A stretch of DNA of 64,000 nt from Rhodococcus sp. KRD197 (GCF_017168235.1 NZ_JABFAO010000002.1:672183-736182), one strand, 5' to 3'; shown: positions 51,901 through 59,419, numbered from the stretch's first letter. Numbers and translations: made by a program. Notes: generated by a model not told the origin, from the sequence alone.

Positions 51901-52879
51901 ATGCCACGACGGTGGCCTCGGTGGGTCCGTACGTGTTCCATACCTCACGGCCGTCGACAGCGAGGCGTTCGGCGAGCTCCGGCGGGCAGGCCTCGCCGCC
52001 GAAGATCAGCAACCGAACCGCTTCCAGTGCGACGGCAGGCCACAGCGCGGCGAGGGTGGGAACCGTCGAGACGACGGTGATGTCGCGCGAGACGAGCCAG
52101 GGGCCGAGATCGAAACCGCTTCGTACCAGCGAACGCGGGGCAGGCACCAGGCAGGCGCCGTGGCGCCACGCGAGCCACATTTCCTCACATGAGGCGTCGA
52201 ACGCAACGGACAGCCCTGCCAGCACCCGGTCACCCGGGCCCAGCGGATCGTCCTGCATGAACATGCGGGCTTCTGCATCGACGAAGGCCGCGGCGTTGCG
52301 GTGACTGACGGCGACACCCTTGGGAGTCCCGGTCGAGCCCGAGGTGAAGATGACCCAGGCGTCGTCCTCTGGTGCCGGGATGGTGAGAGTCTCCGGCGCT
52401 GGAATGTCCTGCTTGTCTGCCGTACCGGCGGCGATGCCGCCCGCCGTCACGACCGCGGTGACCTTGGCCTCGCCGAACACCAGCTCGGCGCGTTCGTCCG
52501 GATCGTCGGCATCGACGGGCACATACGCCGCCCCGACGTTGAGGATCGACAGGATGGCGACGTACAGAGAGAAGGAGCCGGACGGCATCCGGATGCCGAC
52601 GCGATCACCGCGTCGAACTCCGGCCCGGGCCAGCCACTGCGCGCCCTCGTCGATGTCCTCGAGAAGTTCGCGGTAGGTGACCGACACCGACCCGTCGTCG
52701 ATGGCGGTGGCGTCGGGGAAGCGCGAGGTGGTCGCACGCAAGATGTCGATGAGGGTGCGCGGGCTCGGAGCACGCTCCGAGCGCAGATATACATCAGGTA
52801 CGGCGGCAGCGGGCTGAGCGTCTGCCGATTCCGATTGTGATTGCACGGACAACCGGGTTTCCTTCATCTCGTCGGGCAC
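48920..52879 (-). CDS. Pls/PosA-type single-module peptide synthetase with membrane C-terminus
   Basis: 1319 residues. An adenylation domain (about 30-520: FTSGSTGTPKGVAVSHRN, NTYGPTEATVVA, YRSGDLVKLELEG) and a carrier domain with serine in QNGGGSLSAAQLV are followed by six or so membrane helices and hexapeptide-repeat segments (VGARSTVLPGTSIGKNAVV). This is the layout of epsilon-poly-L-lysine synthetase (Pls) of Streptomyces albulus, which has no thioesterase and makes isopeptide-linked homopolymers. The substrate pocket starts FDASCEEMW; an acidic residue there is compatible with a basic amino acid but is not proof. ATG 52867 is an alternative start. Confidence 0.88.
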   Translation of the reverse strand: MPDEMKETRLSVQSQSESADAQPAAAVPDVYLRSERAPSPRTLIDILRATTSRFPDATAIDDGSVSVTYRELLEDIDEGAQWLARAGVRRGDRVGIRMPSGSFSLYVAILSILNVGAAYVPVDADDPDERAELVFGEAKVTAVVTAGGIAAGTADKQDIPAPETLTIPAPEDDAWVIFTSGSTGTPKGVAVSHRNAAAFVDAEARMFMQDDPLGPGDRVLAGLSVAFDASCEEMWLAWRHGACLVPAPRSLVRSGFDLGPWLVSRDITVVSTVPTLAALWPAVALEAVRLLIFGGEACPPELAERLAVDGREVWNTYGPTEATVVACASIMDGKGPVRIGLPLDGWDLAVVDGAGKPVSVGEVGELVIGGVGLARYLDPAKDAEKYAPMPTLGWDRAYRSGDLVKLELEGLLFQGRADDQIKLGGRRIELGEIDNALQSLPGVGGAAAAVRKTGTGNSVLVGYLASTDPNFDLDAARTLLAEQLPAALVPRLALVEEMPTRTSGKVDRNALPWPLPGKAEAADLGGTAGWVAQLWTNILGAQVTDENADFFQNGGGSLSAAQLVTALRERFPEITVAQLYDHPRLGSLARYLDELKPPLEVVPRDVEPTSRTAQWAQIAATVPLTTLTGLQWVTWLGILFNVMSWFADVTWAPTVSWWWILLAFVLFITPVGRMAISVVGSRILLAGLKPGAYRRGGSMHVRLWAATRLTDASGASNLSGAPWMVYYARALGAKIGKGVDLHTLPPVTGMLELGDGCSVEPEVDLSGHWIDGDIVYIGEIKIGAGAAVGARSTVLPGTSIGKNAVVSAGSAVVGRVKAGQLWSGSPATKVGKAEHPWPQEAPPRATHWVLAYGVASLFLSGMAIFSIGVSLVLMGWWLHTASTLTGALGRAAIMLPVATLVSLGTFALITLVAVRVLSIGLTEGYHPVRSRIGWQVWATERLMDSARTFLFPIYAGLLTPHWLRLLGAKIGKDVEASTVLMIPKFTTVADGAFLADDTMVASYELGGGWMHLGDAKVGKRAFLGNSGMTGPGRTVPKNGLVAVLSATPDKAKSGSSWLGSPPVRLRRAAGRADSSRTFDPPTKLKIARSLVETCRLLPVMVTFGIGLGVLFGLTALAENYGWWLAALLSGVVLLIAGAVAAGVSAAAKWMWVGRIDKVEHPLWSSFVWRNEVADTFVEMVAAPWFARAAEGTAVLNIWLRWLGADIGRGVWCETYWLPEADLVTLEDGATVNRGCVVQTHLFHDRIMSMDSVTLGKGATLGPHCVALPAAGIGEGATVGPASLVMRGDTVPDHTRWQGNPIAPWAKGDPYARIMPAEEN

Positions 52880-52979
52880 TCGTAGGTCGTTGATCGTTAT
52901 CTCATGTTCGGTTGGCCTGCAGGTGAACAGTCATTACGAGCTCGGCACCGGGGCAGTCTACTCGGGAAGGGGCCTTCGG

Positions 52980-53029
52980 CCCATGTGAGTGGTTGTACAT
53001 AACCTGGCACGTACAACCACTCACATGGG
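52980..53029. repeat. Hairpin repeat, copy 3 (perfect 19-bp arms)
   Basis: Arms 52980-52998 and 53011-53029 are perfect complements with loop ATAACCTGGCAC. CATGTGAGTGG is shared with copies at 7163 and 10083. Unlike those, it lies between divergent genes, so it is not simply the end of a neighbouring transcript. It occupies part of the 430-bp gap before the gene at 53310; the rest holds the possible leader peptide. Confidence 0.82.
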
Positions 53030-53162
53030 GTGGTCTTGTTGCCGTGGCGCGATCGAAGAGTGGTCATCGCGGGGCATCCGCCGAAGACGTACCAGGAGGA
53101 ACAAGGATGGTGGATCCCGGTGCCGAATCCCCGCGCGCGGCGCATGCGGTTAGCATCGCTGG

Positions 53163-53279
53163 ATGAGTGCGAGTGCGAGTGCGTTGCGGCCGGGCCGCTG
53201 GTGGCGGCGCAGGCATCTTGATCTCTGCCGCACCTCGTCGGGATCGTGTTGGGCTGCGGGTTCGATCCAAACCCCGTAG
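53163..53279 (+). CDS. Probable Cys-containing leader peptide
   Basis: A 38-residue frame from ATG 53163 to TAG 53279. Its middle, RRRHLDLCRTSSGSCW, matches the RRHxDLxRxxS...C pattern of actinobacterial leader peptides found upstream of sulfur-assimilation genes. It precedes by 30 bp a gene related to flavin-dependent sulfonate-type oxidoreductases, the expected context. A short in-frame peptide at 53107-53166 ends in an ATGA overlap with it. The ribosome site is weak, so the start is uncertain. Confidence 0.5.
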   Translation: MSASASALRPGRWWRRRHLDLCRTSSGSCWAAGSIQTP

Positions 53280-53309
53280 TTCGGCGCCCTTACCCGAGGA
53301 GTACACCGC

Positions 53310-53837
53310 ATGTCATCCACCTCAGCCGTTCGTGTCGCAGTCGGTCGTCGCGGTGCGTGGACCGAAATCACCGACGTATCACCAGCCCACAACGCATCGC
53401 CGCACGAAACGCTCCGGCGCATCCACGCCGCCGACCTGCGCGAAAGCCAGCAGATTCGTCTTCGAGCACGTTCCGAGGCCATTGCGGCAGGTGACGACGC
53501 CGACAGCGTCGCCGTCTTTCTCGACATCGAGATCTGGATCGCCGACGATGCGCGCACCGCTCGCCGGGAGTTCGCGGCCTCGGACAGCCCGGCGGTACCG
53601 AACTCGATCCGGTACGTCGGGACGCCGTCCGGGCTCGCCGGTCTGATCGCGGACATCGGAGCAGCCGAGGTCGCAGACGGTGTCACCCTGATCCCGGTCG
53701 GTGCCGATACGCGGGTTCTCGCAGCCGTAGCCCTCGGCGTGGTGTCGTGGCTCGAGAAGCGAGGAGTGGTGTTCTCTGCCGAGGCCGTGCGTGCAGCGAC
53801 GGGGATGCTCCCCGGTGACGGTGTGATCGCGTCGTGA
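53310..53837 (+). CDS. Truncated LLM-family (bacterial luciferase-like) protein
   Basis: 175 residues that match only the C-terminal half of luciferase-like flavin-dependent oxidoreductases: a helix LRARSEAIAAGDDADSV, the segment RYVGTPSGLAGLIADIG, and ADGVTLIPVG. The N-terminal barrel half with most flavin and substrate contacts is missing. ATG at 53310 has CGAGGA upstream. It may be a decayed enzyme or a small accessory protein. The possible leader peptide upstream suggests sulfur-regulated expression. Confidence 0.6.
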   Translation: MSSTSAVRVAVGRRGAWTEITDVSPAHNASPHETLRRIHAADLRESQQIRLRARSEAIAAGDDADSVAVFLDIEIWIADDARTARREFAASDSPAVPNSIRYVGTPSGLAGLIADIGAAEVADGVTLIPVGADTRVLAAVALGVVSWLEKRGVVFSAEAVRAATGMLPGDGVIAS

Positions 53838-53856
53838 CGGCATTCTCGATGCGCGC

Positions 53857-54330
53857 TCAGGTGACGCGGACCGCGAGCCCGGCAGTGATCCGCAACAGCT
53901 CGGAATAACTGGTTCGGAAGACCGTGTTGGGATGCCCGGCCGCCGCCCACACTTCTGGGTGATCGCCGAGCGCTTCGTCGATGTACGTCGGCAGATTGGT
54001 CGGGTGACCTACCGGCGCGATGCCGCCGATCGGTTGCCCCGTCGAGTGCTTCACCAGCTCCAGCGGCGCACGGGTCAGCGTGCCGCCGAGCCGTGCGCCC
54101 GTCGCTGTCATATCGACCTCGTGATCGCCCGAGACCAGCAGCAGCACCGGATCGTCGTCGAGTAGGAACACCAACGATTTCACGATCGCGCCGACGGGCA
54201 CCCCCAGCGACCGAGCGGCGGCGGCCGCGGTTGCGGTCGGCTCGGGTGCGGTGATGACGACCCCGTGATGCCCGCGCGAGATCAAGATGTCGGCCACGTG
54301 GGCGGCGTTCGGATGTAGAAGCCGGGGCAT
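53857..54330 (-). CDS. YbaK/EbsC-type aminoacyl-tRNA deacylase
   Basis: 157 residues with family motifs GAIVKSLVFLLDDDPVLLLVSG, split here as GAIVKSLVFLL and VLLLVSGDHEVD, and GQPIGGIAPVGHP. These form the pocket and catalytic Lys region of YbaK-like editing proteins, which hydrolyse mischarged tRNA such as Cys-tRNA-Pro. ATG start. It is convergent with the LLM-like gene. Confidence 0.88.
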   Translation of the reverse strand: MPRLLHPNAAHVADILISRGHHGVVITAPEPTATAAAAARSLGVPVGAIVKSLVFLLDDDPVLLLVSGDHEVDMTATGARLGGTLTRAPLELVKHSTGQPIGGIAPVGHPTNLPTYIDEALGDHPEVWAAAGHPNTVFRTSYSELLRITAGLAVRVT

Positions 54331-54405
54331 GTACTCGAGGATATTGCCACAGCCCGAAATTCGCAGTCATCACGCGGTTTCCAGGCATCACCCGCTTGCG
54401 GTTGT

Positions 54406-55365
54406 CTAGGCAGTGACGTTGCCGAAGAGCCGCAATCGCGCCATGCCGCCGTCGGGGAAGATGTCCATCCTCACCTCGGACACCGGTTCGTCTTCCTCGA
54501 TGAGGAATCGGTGGCGAGTGTCCGGTTGCAGCCGGGTGCGGGGGAGAAGTTCGACCCACTCGCCATCGCCGAGGCGACCCTTCAGCGACGCCGCGCCCGG
54601 TGCGTTGCCGATGAAGCAGGTGGTGTCGAGTTCGGCCAGTCGGACAGTGCCGGTGCCTGCCAAGGTCACCTGCACCCAGTCGTTGGATCCGCTTCGGCGA
54701 CGGGAGGTCTCCCAGCCCTCGCCCATCGAACGTGGCGGGCCGGGCAGCAGCAGGTTGTTCGGTGAGCTGTAGAACATGTTCGAGCACGCGGAGATGTATC
54801 CGCCGTTCTCGAGAGCGGCCAGATCGAATGGGCCGGCGGCGGCGAAACCCGGGTCCGGGCGCCCGCGTCCGAGGACACGCAGTCGCGCGACCCCGCCGTC
54901 CGGGTAGATGGACAGCTTGACGTGCGTCCATCGCTCGTCCGAGATGACGTCGAAGCGGTTCTCGCTGTCGCCCTGAACAGGGCTGACCGCCACGATGGTC
55001 TTCCATTCGGCGTTCTCGTACAGCTCCTGCGCCGACGGGAATCCGTCCACCGACGCCGCTTCCACGGAAATGCGGGGCGGGTAGTTGCCGGTGAACCAGG
55101 CTGTGTCGACGATGATGGTGCGGATCACACCGGGAGCGCCCAGTCGGACGATCGCCTCGTCGTACCCGTCCTCGCGACGACGGCGCGTCTCCCAACCGTC
55201 GTAGATCTGGCCTTTGTGTCCGAAGGTTGCACTCTGGTAGTCGGGCTTGCCCGGTTTGACCAGATTTTCTTTCTCCGCAAAGGTTTCGTCGTTCGCCCAG
55301 ACGACCGCGCCGCCCAGGGTTCGGACGGCCAGATCGGGTAGGGGGAGCGGGAAGGTTGCGGTCAT
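54406..55365 (-). CDS. alc: Allantoicase
   Basis: 319 residues built of two similar beta-sandwich repeats; each has WETRRRR/WETSRRR followed by IYPDGGVARLRVLG or IFPDGGMARLRLFG, the classic allantoicase duplication. It splits allantoate into ureidoglycolate and urea in purine breakdown. ATG 55365 is chosen because the duplicated domains start just after it; the longer frame reads into the upstream gene. It begins five bases after the stop of the membrane-protein gene, so they share a transcript. Confidence 0.88.
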   Translation of the reverse strand: MTATFPLPLPDLAVRTLGGAVVWANDETFAEKENLVKPGKPDYQSATFGHKGQIYDGWETRRRREDGYDEAIVRLGAPGVIRTIIVDTAWFTGNYPPRISVEAASVDGFPSAQELYENAEWKTIVAVSPVQGDSENRFDVISDERWTHVKLSIYPDGGVARLRVLGRGRPDPGFAAAGPFDLAALENGGYISACSNMFYSSPNNLLLPGPPRSMGEGWETSRRRSGSNDWVQVTLAGTGTVRLAELDTTCFIGNAPGAASLKGRLGDGEWVELLPRTRLQPDTRHRFLIEEDEPVSEVRMDIFPDGGMARLRLFGNVTA

Positions 55366-55370
55366 GCCGG

Positions 55371-56372
55371 TCAGGATACTGGCTGCTGCTCCTCGTGCCT
55401 GTCCGACGATCGGGTCCTGTGAGCGGTGAATACGAGCAGCAATGCGACGCCGACGACGGCATACAGAGCCAGCGCGAGCGCCGGTTGTCCCAGGCCGGTG
55501 CCGGAGAAGTACACGATGCTGCGGACGCCCTCGGTGCCGACGCCCGGTGTGATCCAGCGACCGACAGCGGCATAGAACTCGGGTAGTACGTTGGGGCCGA
55601 AAGCGCCTCCTGCGCTGGGGTTTCCGAGAATCACGAAGACGATGATGGCAATCGGAACGGCGGCGACTCCGATCGCGGCTCGTAGGCCGAGCGTGAACAC
55701 CGATGTAGCGAAGACGACTCCGGCGCCGAGAAGCCACAGCGGAAACCAATGGCTGGCGAAGGTTCCGAGGACATGGGTGACGAGCCACGCCCCCAGTGCG
55801 CCGGACAACACCGAATACGCGGCGAAGACCCCGAGTTGAGATGCGGCCTCTCGCAGCGAGTTCGGGGCGCCGACGAGTAGTCCGATGGCAGCGGCCAGGA
55901 GGTAGCCGCCGACCACCCAGCCCACTGCGAGGTAGAAGCCGGACAAGCCGCGATTGTCGTGGATGCCCACTGGAATCTCGTCGCGCACGACGAACTGACG
56001 GTTCTGTGACTGTTCCACCTCGGTGAAGATCGACTCCAGCGCAGCGGAAATGGAACTACCTGCCGCGCTCGCGGTGACGAGGGTGTCCGTACCCGAGGGG
56101 CTCAGGACGTAGGCGCCGAGGATCTCACGGTCACGAAGCAGCGTGCGGGCCTCGCCGGTGCTGTCGGCGGTTCGCGCGGCCAAGGGGGCGCCGTCGATGG
56201 CGTTCAATCTCGCTGCGGTGTCGATGGCGATATCGGCGGGCAGGCCCTGTTCGGCGACGACAGCGATGGGAATGTCCCGAGGCGTCGGTTGGTGGAACGC
56301 CGCCACGTAGCTCGCGATGAAACCGAGCTGCAGTATCAGCACCCCGAACGCGAGCCAACAAATCCTGCGCAT
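55371..56372 (-). CDS. ABC-2/DUF3533-like membrane protein
   Basis: 333 residues: one N-terminal helix (FGVLILQLGFIASYVAAF), a long outside domain (about 35-150) and five or six C-terminal helices, as in YhgE/DUF3533-like or ABC-2 permease-like proteins. It is likely a membrane exporter component. AAGGAG lies ahead of ATG 56372. It is divergent from a TetR gene with tandem operator-like repeats between them, so the pair is probably a regulated efflux or envelope unit. Confidence 0.75.
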   Translation of the reverse strand: MRRICWLAFGVLILQLGFIASYVAAFHQPTPRDIPIAVVAEQGLPADIAIDTAARLNAIDGAPLAARTADSTGEARTLLRDREILGAYVLSPSGTDTLVTASAAGSSISAALESIFTEVEQSQNRQFVVRDEIPVGIHDNRGLSGFYLAVGWVVGGYLLAAAIGLLVGAPNSLREAASQLGVFAAYSVLSGALGAWLVTHVLGTFASHWFPLWLLGAGVVFATSVFTLGLRAAIGVAAVPIAIIVFVILGNPSAGGAFGPNVLPEFYAAVGRWITPGVGTEGVRSIVYFSGTGLGQPALALALYAVVGVALLLVFTAHRTRSSDRHEEQQPVS

Positions 56373-56382
56373 ACGAACTCCT

Positions 56383-56429
56383 TCGACATTGTGGATATCG
56401 ACATTGTGGATACCCGAGGTATTGAATAC
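56383..56429. promoter_or_regulatory. Tandem 15-bp repeats and palindrome in a TetR divergent promoter
   Basis: TCGACATTGTGGATA occurs twice, abutting (56383-56397 and 56398-56412). GTATTGAATAC, a palindrome, follows at 56419-56429, and the TetR GTG start is at 56440. Probably TetR binding sites; the short spacing suggests a leaderless TetR mRNA. Confidence 0.55.
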
Positions 56430-56439
56430 TCTAGGTATC

Positions 56440-57105
56440 GTGAGTGCTGAGGGGCAAGAAGCGTGGCCACCGACACAGCCGTCGCGTTCCGGTGGGCCGC
56501 TGCCTCGGCCCGGGCGGGAAAACGTCCGTGAACGGCTGCTCGATGCGGCTGCCGAGGAGTTCACCGACAACGGGTACGCGGCGGCGAGGTTGCAGGACAT
56601 CGCCCGCCGCGCGGGGTTCACCAAGGGTGCCGTCTATTCCAACTTCGACTCCAAGCAGGCGCTCTTTGCTCAGTTGCTGGCCAAGAAGTCGATGGATCTC
56701 GCCGCCCGGGTCATCGAGACCGTCTCGGGGCTGGGGCCGGGTGACGCCGCAGGACGAAGTGGCGACGCCATCGCGTCGTGGCTCGTCGATGAGCCGCGTT
56801 GGCCACTGTTGGTGACCGAATTTGCCATTCAAGCGGGCCGCGACCCGGCGCTCAACGGTGCGTATCGGAGTGAACGTCGTCACTTACGCAGCGAACTCGA
56901 GGCGTTGATCCGCGAGCGGGCGGCAGCATGGGGAGTGCAGGATTCGCTCGATGCGCGCGGAGTTGCGACGTCACTGCTGGCCCTGATCTCGGGTCTGGCC
57001 GTCGAACACTCGGTGGATCCCGAGCAGATCGATCAGCGGGCCATCGGTGATGCGATCACCGAATTGTTTCTAGGCGCGATTTCCCGCGCCGCGGAACGTG
57101 GTTGA
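56440..57105 (+). CDS. TetR-family regulator divergent from a membrane protein
   Basis: 221 residues with an N-terminal helix-turn-helix (LQDIARRAGFTKGAVYSNF) and a TetR C-terminal helical domain. GTG at 56440 is the first reasonable start after the operator region. It probably represses itself and the divergent membrane-protein/allantoicase unit. An extended proline-rich start (WPPTQPSRSGGPLPRPG) precedes the DNA-binding domain. Confidence 0.85.
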   Translation: MSAEGQEAWPPTQPSRSGGPLPRPGRENVRERLLDAAAEEFTDNGYAAARLQDIARRAGFTKGAVYSNFDSKQALFAQLLAKKSMDLAARVIETVSGLGPGDAAGRSGDAIASWLVDEPRWPLLVTEFAIQAGRDPALNGAYRSERRHLRSELEALIRERAAAWGVQDSLDARGVATSLLALISGLAVEHSVDPEQIDQRAIGDAITELFLGAISRAAERG

Positions 57106-57133
57106 TCCGGTCACTACCGGGTAACCGTCGGTC

Positions 57134-57355
57134 ATGTCTGCTGAGAACCCTGATCCGAGTGAAACTGCCGGCCTCGAAAGTGGTGGCAGCGTCACGCCCG
57201 GTGACACTCCACCCGCGGAGACAGGCGTCGGCGGGCCCCAGCACGAACCACCGCAGCGAACACTGAAGTTGCCGGTGATCTTCCTCGGTGTGCTCGGGGT
57301 AGTGGTGCTCATCGTGGTCATCGGTCTCATCGGCCGAGTTATCGGCCTGATCTAA
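57134..57355 (+). CDS. Small membrane protein, DUF6480-like
   Basis: 73 residues: a polar N-terminus (NPDPSETAGLESGGSVTPGD, PPAETG) and one C-terminal helix (LPVIFLGVLGVVVLIVVIG). The pattern of a Pro/Gly-rich NPDP...PG..PPAE start with one helix fits DUF6480. Function unknown. It lies 28 bp after the TetR gene. Confidence 0.7.
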   Translation: MSAENPDPSETAGLESGGSVTPGDTPPAETGVGGPQHEPPQRTLKLPVIFLGVLGVVVLIVVIGLIGRVIGLI

Positions 57356-57364
57356 CCCAGCTTT

Positions 57365-57883
57365 TCAGAACGGCCAGCCCTCTTCCGGTCCCAAGACTCG
57401 CTCGATTCTGGTGTGGTTGATCTTGGCGAGCTCATCGCGCATGACTTTGCGCTCGGTCTCCAGGCTGTTGTCGAGCCGGTGTCCGAGATCGATGAGTATC
57501 AACCGCGAGTCCGGCTCGTCCTCGGCCGTGCCATCCTCGGGCACCGGCGGGGACACGATGTATCCGTAGCCATAGCGCTCGACATACATACGGCACGCGT
57601 CGATGAACACGCTCTGCGTGGCAGCGTCCATCCCCGAGCACACCTTCCCTGCCGATCGATGCGTGGAAACGATGCGGTCGACGTCGGCGTCGGACAATTG
57701 TCCGAGCTCGTCGTCGGCGCGCGCCATGAGTTCGGCGTATGACCTGAATGGCCGGGCGTCGGCAACCCGGGACGCCCACGTGAACGAGCAGCAGCATTCG
57801 TACAGCGCGTGGATGGCTTTGCGACGCGGTAGGTCGTTGAACGTCTCCAACCCAAGACCCCAGTGCATCATCATGAAAGTCAT
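57365..57883 (-). CDS. OHCU-decarboxylase-like protein
   Basis: 172 residues similar to the UraD fold: FNDLPRRKAIHALYECCCS, a RPFRSYAELMARAD segment, a possible catalytic His in VSTHRSAGK, and YVERYGYGYIVSPP with a final DELAKINHTRIERVL helix. UraD decarboxylates the urate-oxidation product OHCU to allantoin. Allantoicase lies 2 kb away, which supports purine degradation. The catalytic set is not fully verifiable. The start among several Met codons (57883 chosen) is uncertain. Confidence 0.65.
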   Translation of the reverse strand: MTFMMMHWGLGLETFNDLPRRKAIHALYECCCSFTWASRVADARPFRSYAELMARADDELGQLSDADVDRIVSTHRSAGKVCSGMDAATQSVFIDACRMYVERYGYGYIVSPPVPEDGTAEDEPDSRLILIDLGHRLDNSLETERKVMRDELAKINHTRIERVLGPEEGWPF

Positions 57884-58020
57884 GATGGGCCGCGCATGGG
57901 GCAAAGCGCCAGAGAACAACTACGGTGTTTCCCCAGGTGTTACGCGGCGTAACAAGCCGTGCCTCCCGGAGGCCGCGCTCTCGCGCAAGTGCAGAACAGC
58001 GACCCATTAGGCTCGGCAAG

Positions 58021-58848
58021 ATGACGGAACGTAACTGGAACGCATTCTCGGTCGAGATTTCCGACCACGTCGCTGCGGTGACGCTGCTCGGGCCTGGCAA
58101 GGGCAACGCGATGGGTCACGATTTCTGGACCGAGTGCCCGCAGCTGTTCGCCGAGCTCGATGCCGACCCCGAGGTTCGGGCGATTCTCCTGACAGGTTCC
58201 GGCAAGCACTTCACCTACGGTTTGGATCTCGCCGCCATGGGCGGCGAGTTCGCGCCGCTGATGGCGGACAAGGCGCTGGCGGGTCCGCGCACGGTTTTCC
58301 ACGACATGATCAAGAGGATGCAGCTTGCGACCAACGCGGTTGCAGATTGTCGTAAGCCCGTCGTGGCAGCCGTGCACGGCTGGTGCATCGGCGGCGGACT
58401 CGATCTGATCAGCGCCGCGGACATTCGCTACGCCAGCGCGGACGCCAAGTTCAGTGTCCGAGAGGTAAAGGTCGCGATCGTCGCGGACATGGGCTCACTG
58501 GCACGGCTTCCGGCCATCATCGGTGACGGGCACCTGCGTGAGCTCGCCTTGACGGGCAAGGACATCGATGCTGCGCGCGCCGAGAAGATCGGCCTGGTCA
58601 ACGACGTGTTCGCCGATTACGACGCGCTGCTCGAAGGGGCGCGCGCGACGGCGGCGGAGATCGCGGCGAACGCGCCACTGGTGGTGCAGGGCGTGAAGAC
58701 GGTGCTCGATCATTCGCGTTCGGCTGCTGTCCACGACAGCCTCCGCTACGTGGCGGCGTGGAATGCGGCGTTCCTGGCCTCGAACGATCTGACGGAAGCA
58801 ATCACGGCAGTCTTCGAGAAACGCCCGGCGAACTTCAGCGGCAGCTGA
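58021..58848 (+). CDS. Crotonase, dienoyl-CoA isomerase-like
   Basis: 275 residues of the enoyl-CoA hydratase/isomerase family: oxyanion loop GKHFTYGLDLAAMGG, HGWCIGGGLDLISAADI and REVKVAIVADMGSLARLP. The last resembles the acidic pair of delta3,5-delta2,4-dienoyl-CoA isomerases (ECH1). It probably moves double bonds in unsaturated acyl-CoA. ATG at 58021 is used. Its stop is in the first unit of a 24-bp tandem repeat that also supplies the start of the MarR gene. Confidence 0.85.
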   Translation: MTERNWNAFSVEISDHVAAVTLLGPGKGNAMGHDFWTECPQLFAELDADPEVRAILLTGSGKHFTYGLDLAAMGGEFAPLMADKALAGPRTVFHDMIKRMQLATNAVADCRKPVVAAVHGWCIGGGLDLISAADIRYASADAKFSVREVKVAIVADMGSLARLPAIIGDGHLRELALTGKDIDAARAEKIGLVNDVFADYDALLEGARATAAEIAANAPLVVQGVKTVLDHSRSAAVHDSLRYVAAWNAAFLASNDLTEAITAVFEKRPANFSGS

Positions 58849-58926
58849 GATGGATACAGAAGCGGCAGCTGAGATGGATACAGAAGCGGCAGCTGACATG
58901 GATACAGAAGCGGCAGCTGAGATGGA
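58838..58926. repeat. 24-bp tandem repeat joining crotonase and MarR genes
   Basis: A 24-bp unit GCGGCAGCTGAGATGGATAC plus four bases occurs at 58838, 58862 and 58886, with a partial fourth copy to 58926. The first unit holds the crotonase stop. Each unit contains TGAGATG or TGACATG, so four ATGs lie in one frame (58850, 58874, 58898, 58922). Confidence 0.88.
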
Positions 58927-59368
58927 GGAATGCGCCGAGGAACTCGGTACGCAGTTGGTTCGGCTGCAGCGGTTGCGTGAGCGGAAGTTGGCCCAGTTGT
59001 CGGCCGAGTCCGGTGGCGTGGAGGGCGCGGCGTTCGTGTGCCTGTTTCGACTTTTCCGGGACGGTCCGATGCGGTCGAGCGAGTTGGCGGCTTTGGTGAA
59101 TTCAGATCCGTCGACCGTGAGCAGGCAGGTCAGCCAGTTGGTCGACCACGGTCATGTGGAGCGAGTGCGTGACGAGAAGGACGGTCGCGCGTATGTGTTG
59201 GCGGTGACGGAGAAGGGCCGCGAGGTTGCCGATCGGATGCTTCGCAAGCGGACGATTCATCTTGGTGCGGTGATCCAGAACTGGGCGCGGGAGGATCGTG
59301 TTGCGTTGGTGAATCTGTTGGATCGGTTCCTCACCGACTACGAGAAAGTTCAACCAAGCCGGCCGTGA
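58850..59368 (+). CDS. MarR-family regulator with repeated N-terminus
   Basis: 172 residues: an N-terminus of three MDTEAAA(E/D) repeats followed by a MarR winged helix (PMRSSELAALVNSDPSTVSRQVSQL and wing DEKDGRAYVL). It is likely a regulator of the upstream crotonase operon. The true start may be any of four in-frame ATGs; only those at 58898 or 58922 give the usual length. The repeat creates a tail not seen in typical MarR proteins. Confidence 0.84.
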   Translation: MDTEAAAEMDTEAAADMDTEAAAEMEECAEELGTQLVRLQRLRERKLAQLSAESGGVEGAAFVCLFRLFRDGPMRSSELAALVNSDPSTVSRQVSQLVDHGHVERVRDEKDGRAYVLAVTEKGREVADRMLRKRTIHLGAVIQNWAREDRVALVNLLDRFLTDYEKVQPSRP

Positions 59369-59419
59369 GCCAGAGCGCTCGGCAGGTGCACGCTGGGCTC
59401 ACGCGCACCTGCCGATCTG

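Noticed and set aside
53107..53166. 19-residue frame with a good ribosome site before the possible leader peptide
   Set aside because: It overlaps the leader frame and could be an uORF, but no conserved peptide pattern supports it.
58838..58926. Possible CRISPR-like array
   Set aside because: The units abut with no spacers and are in-frame coding tandem repeats, so this is not a CRISPR array; none was seen elsewhere.
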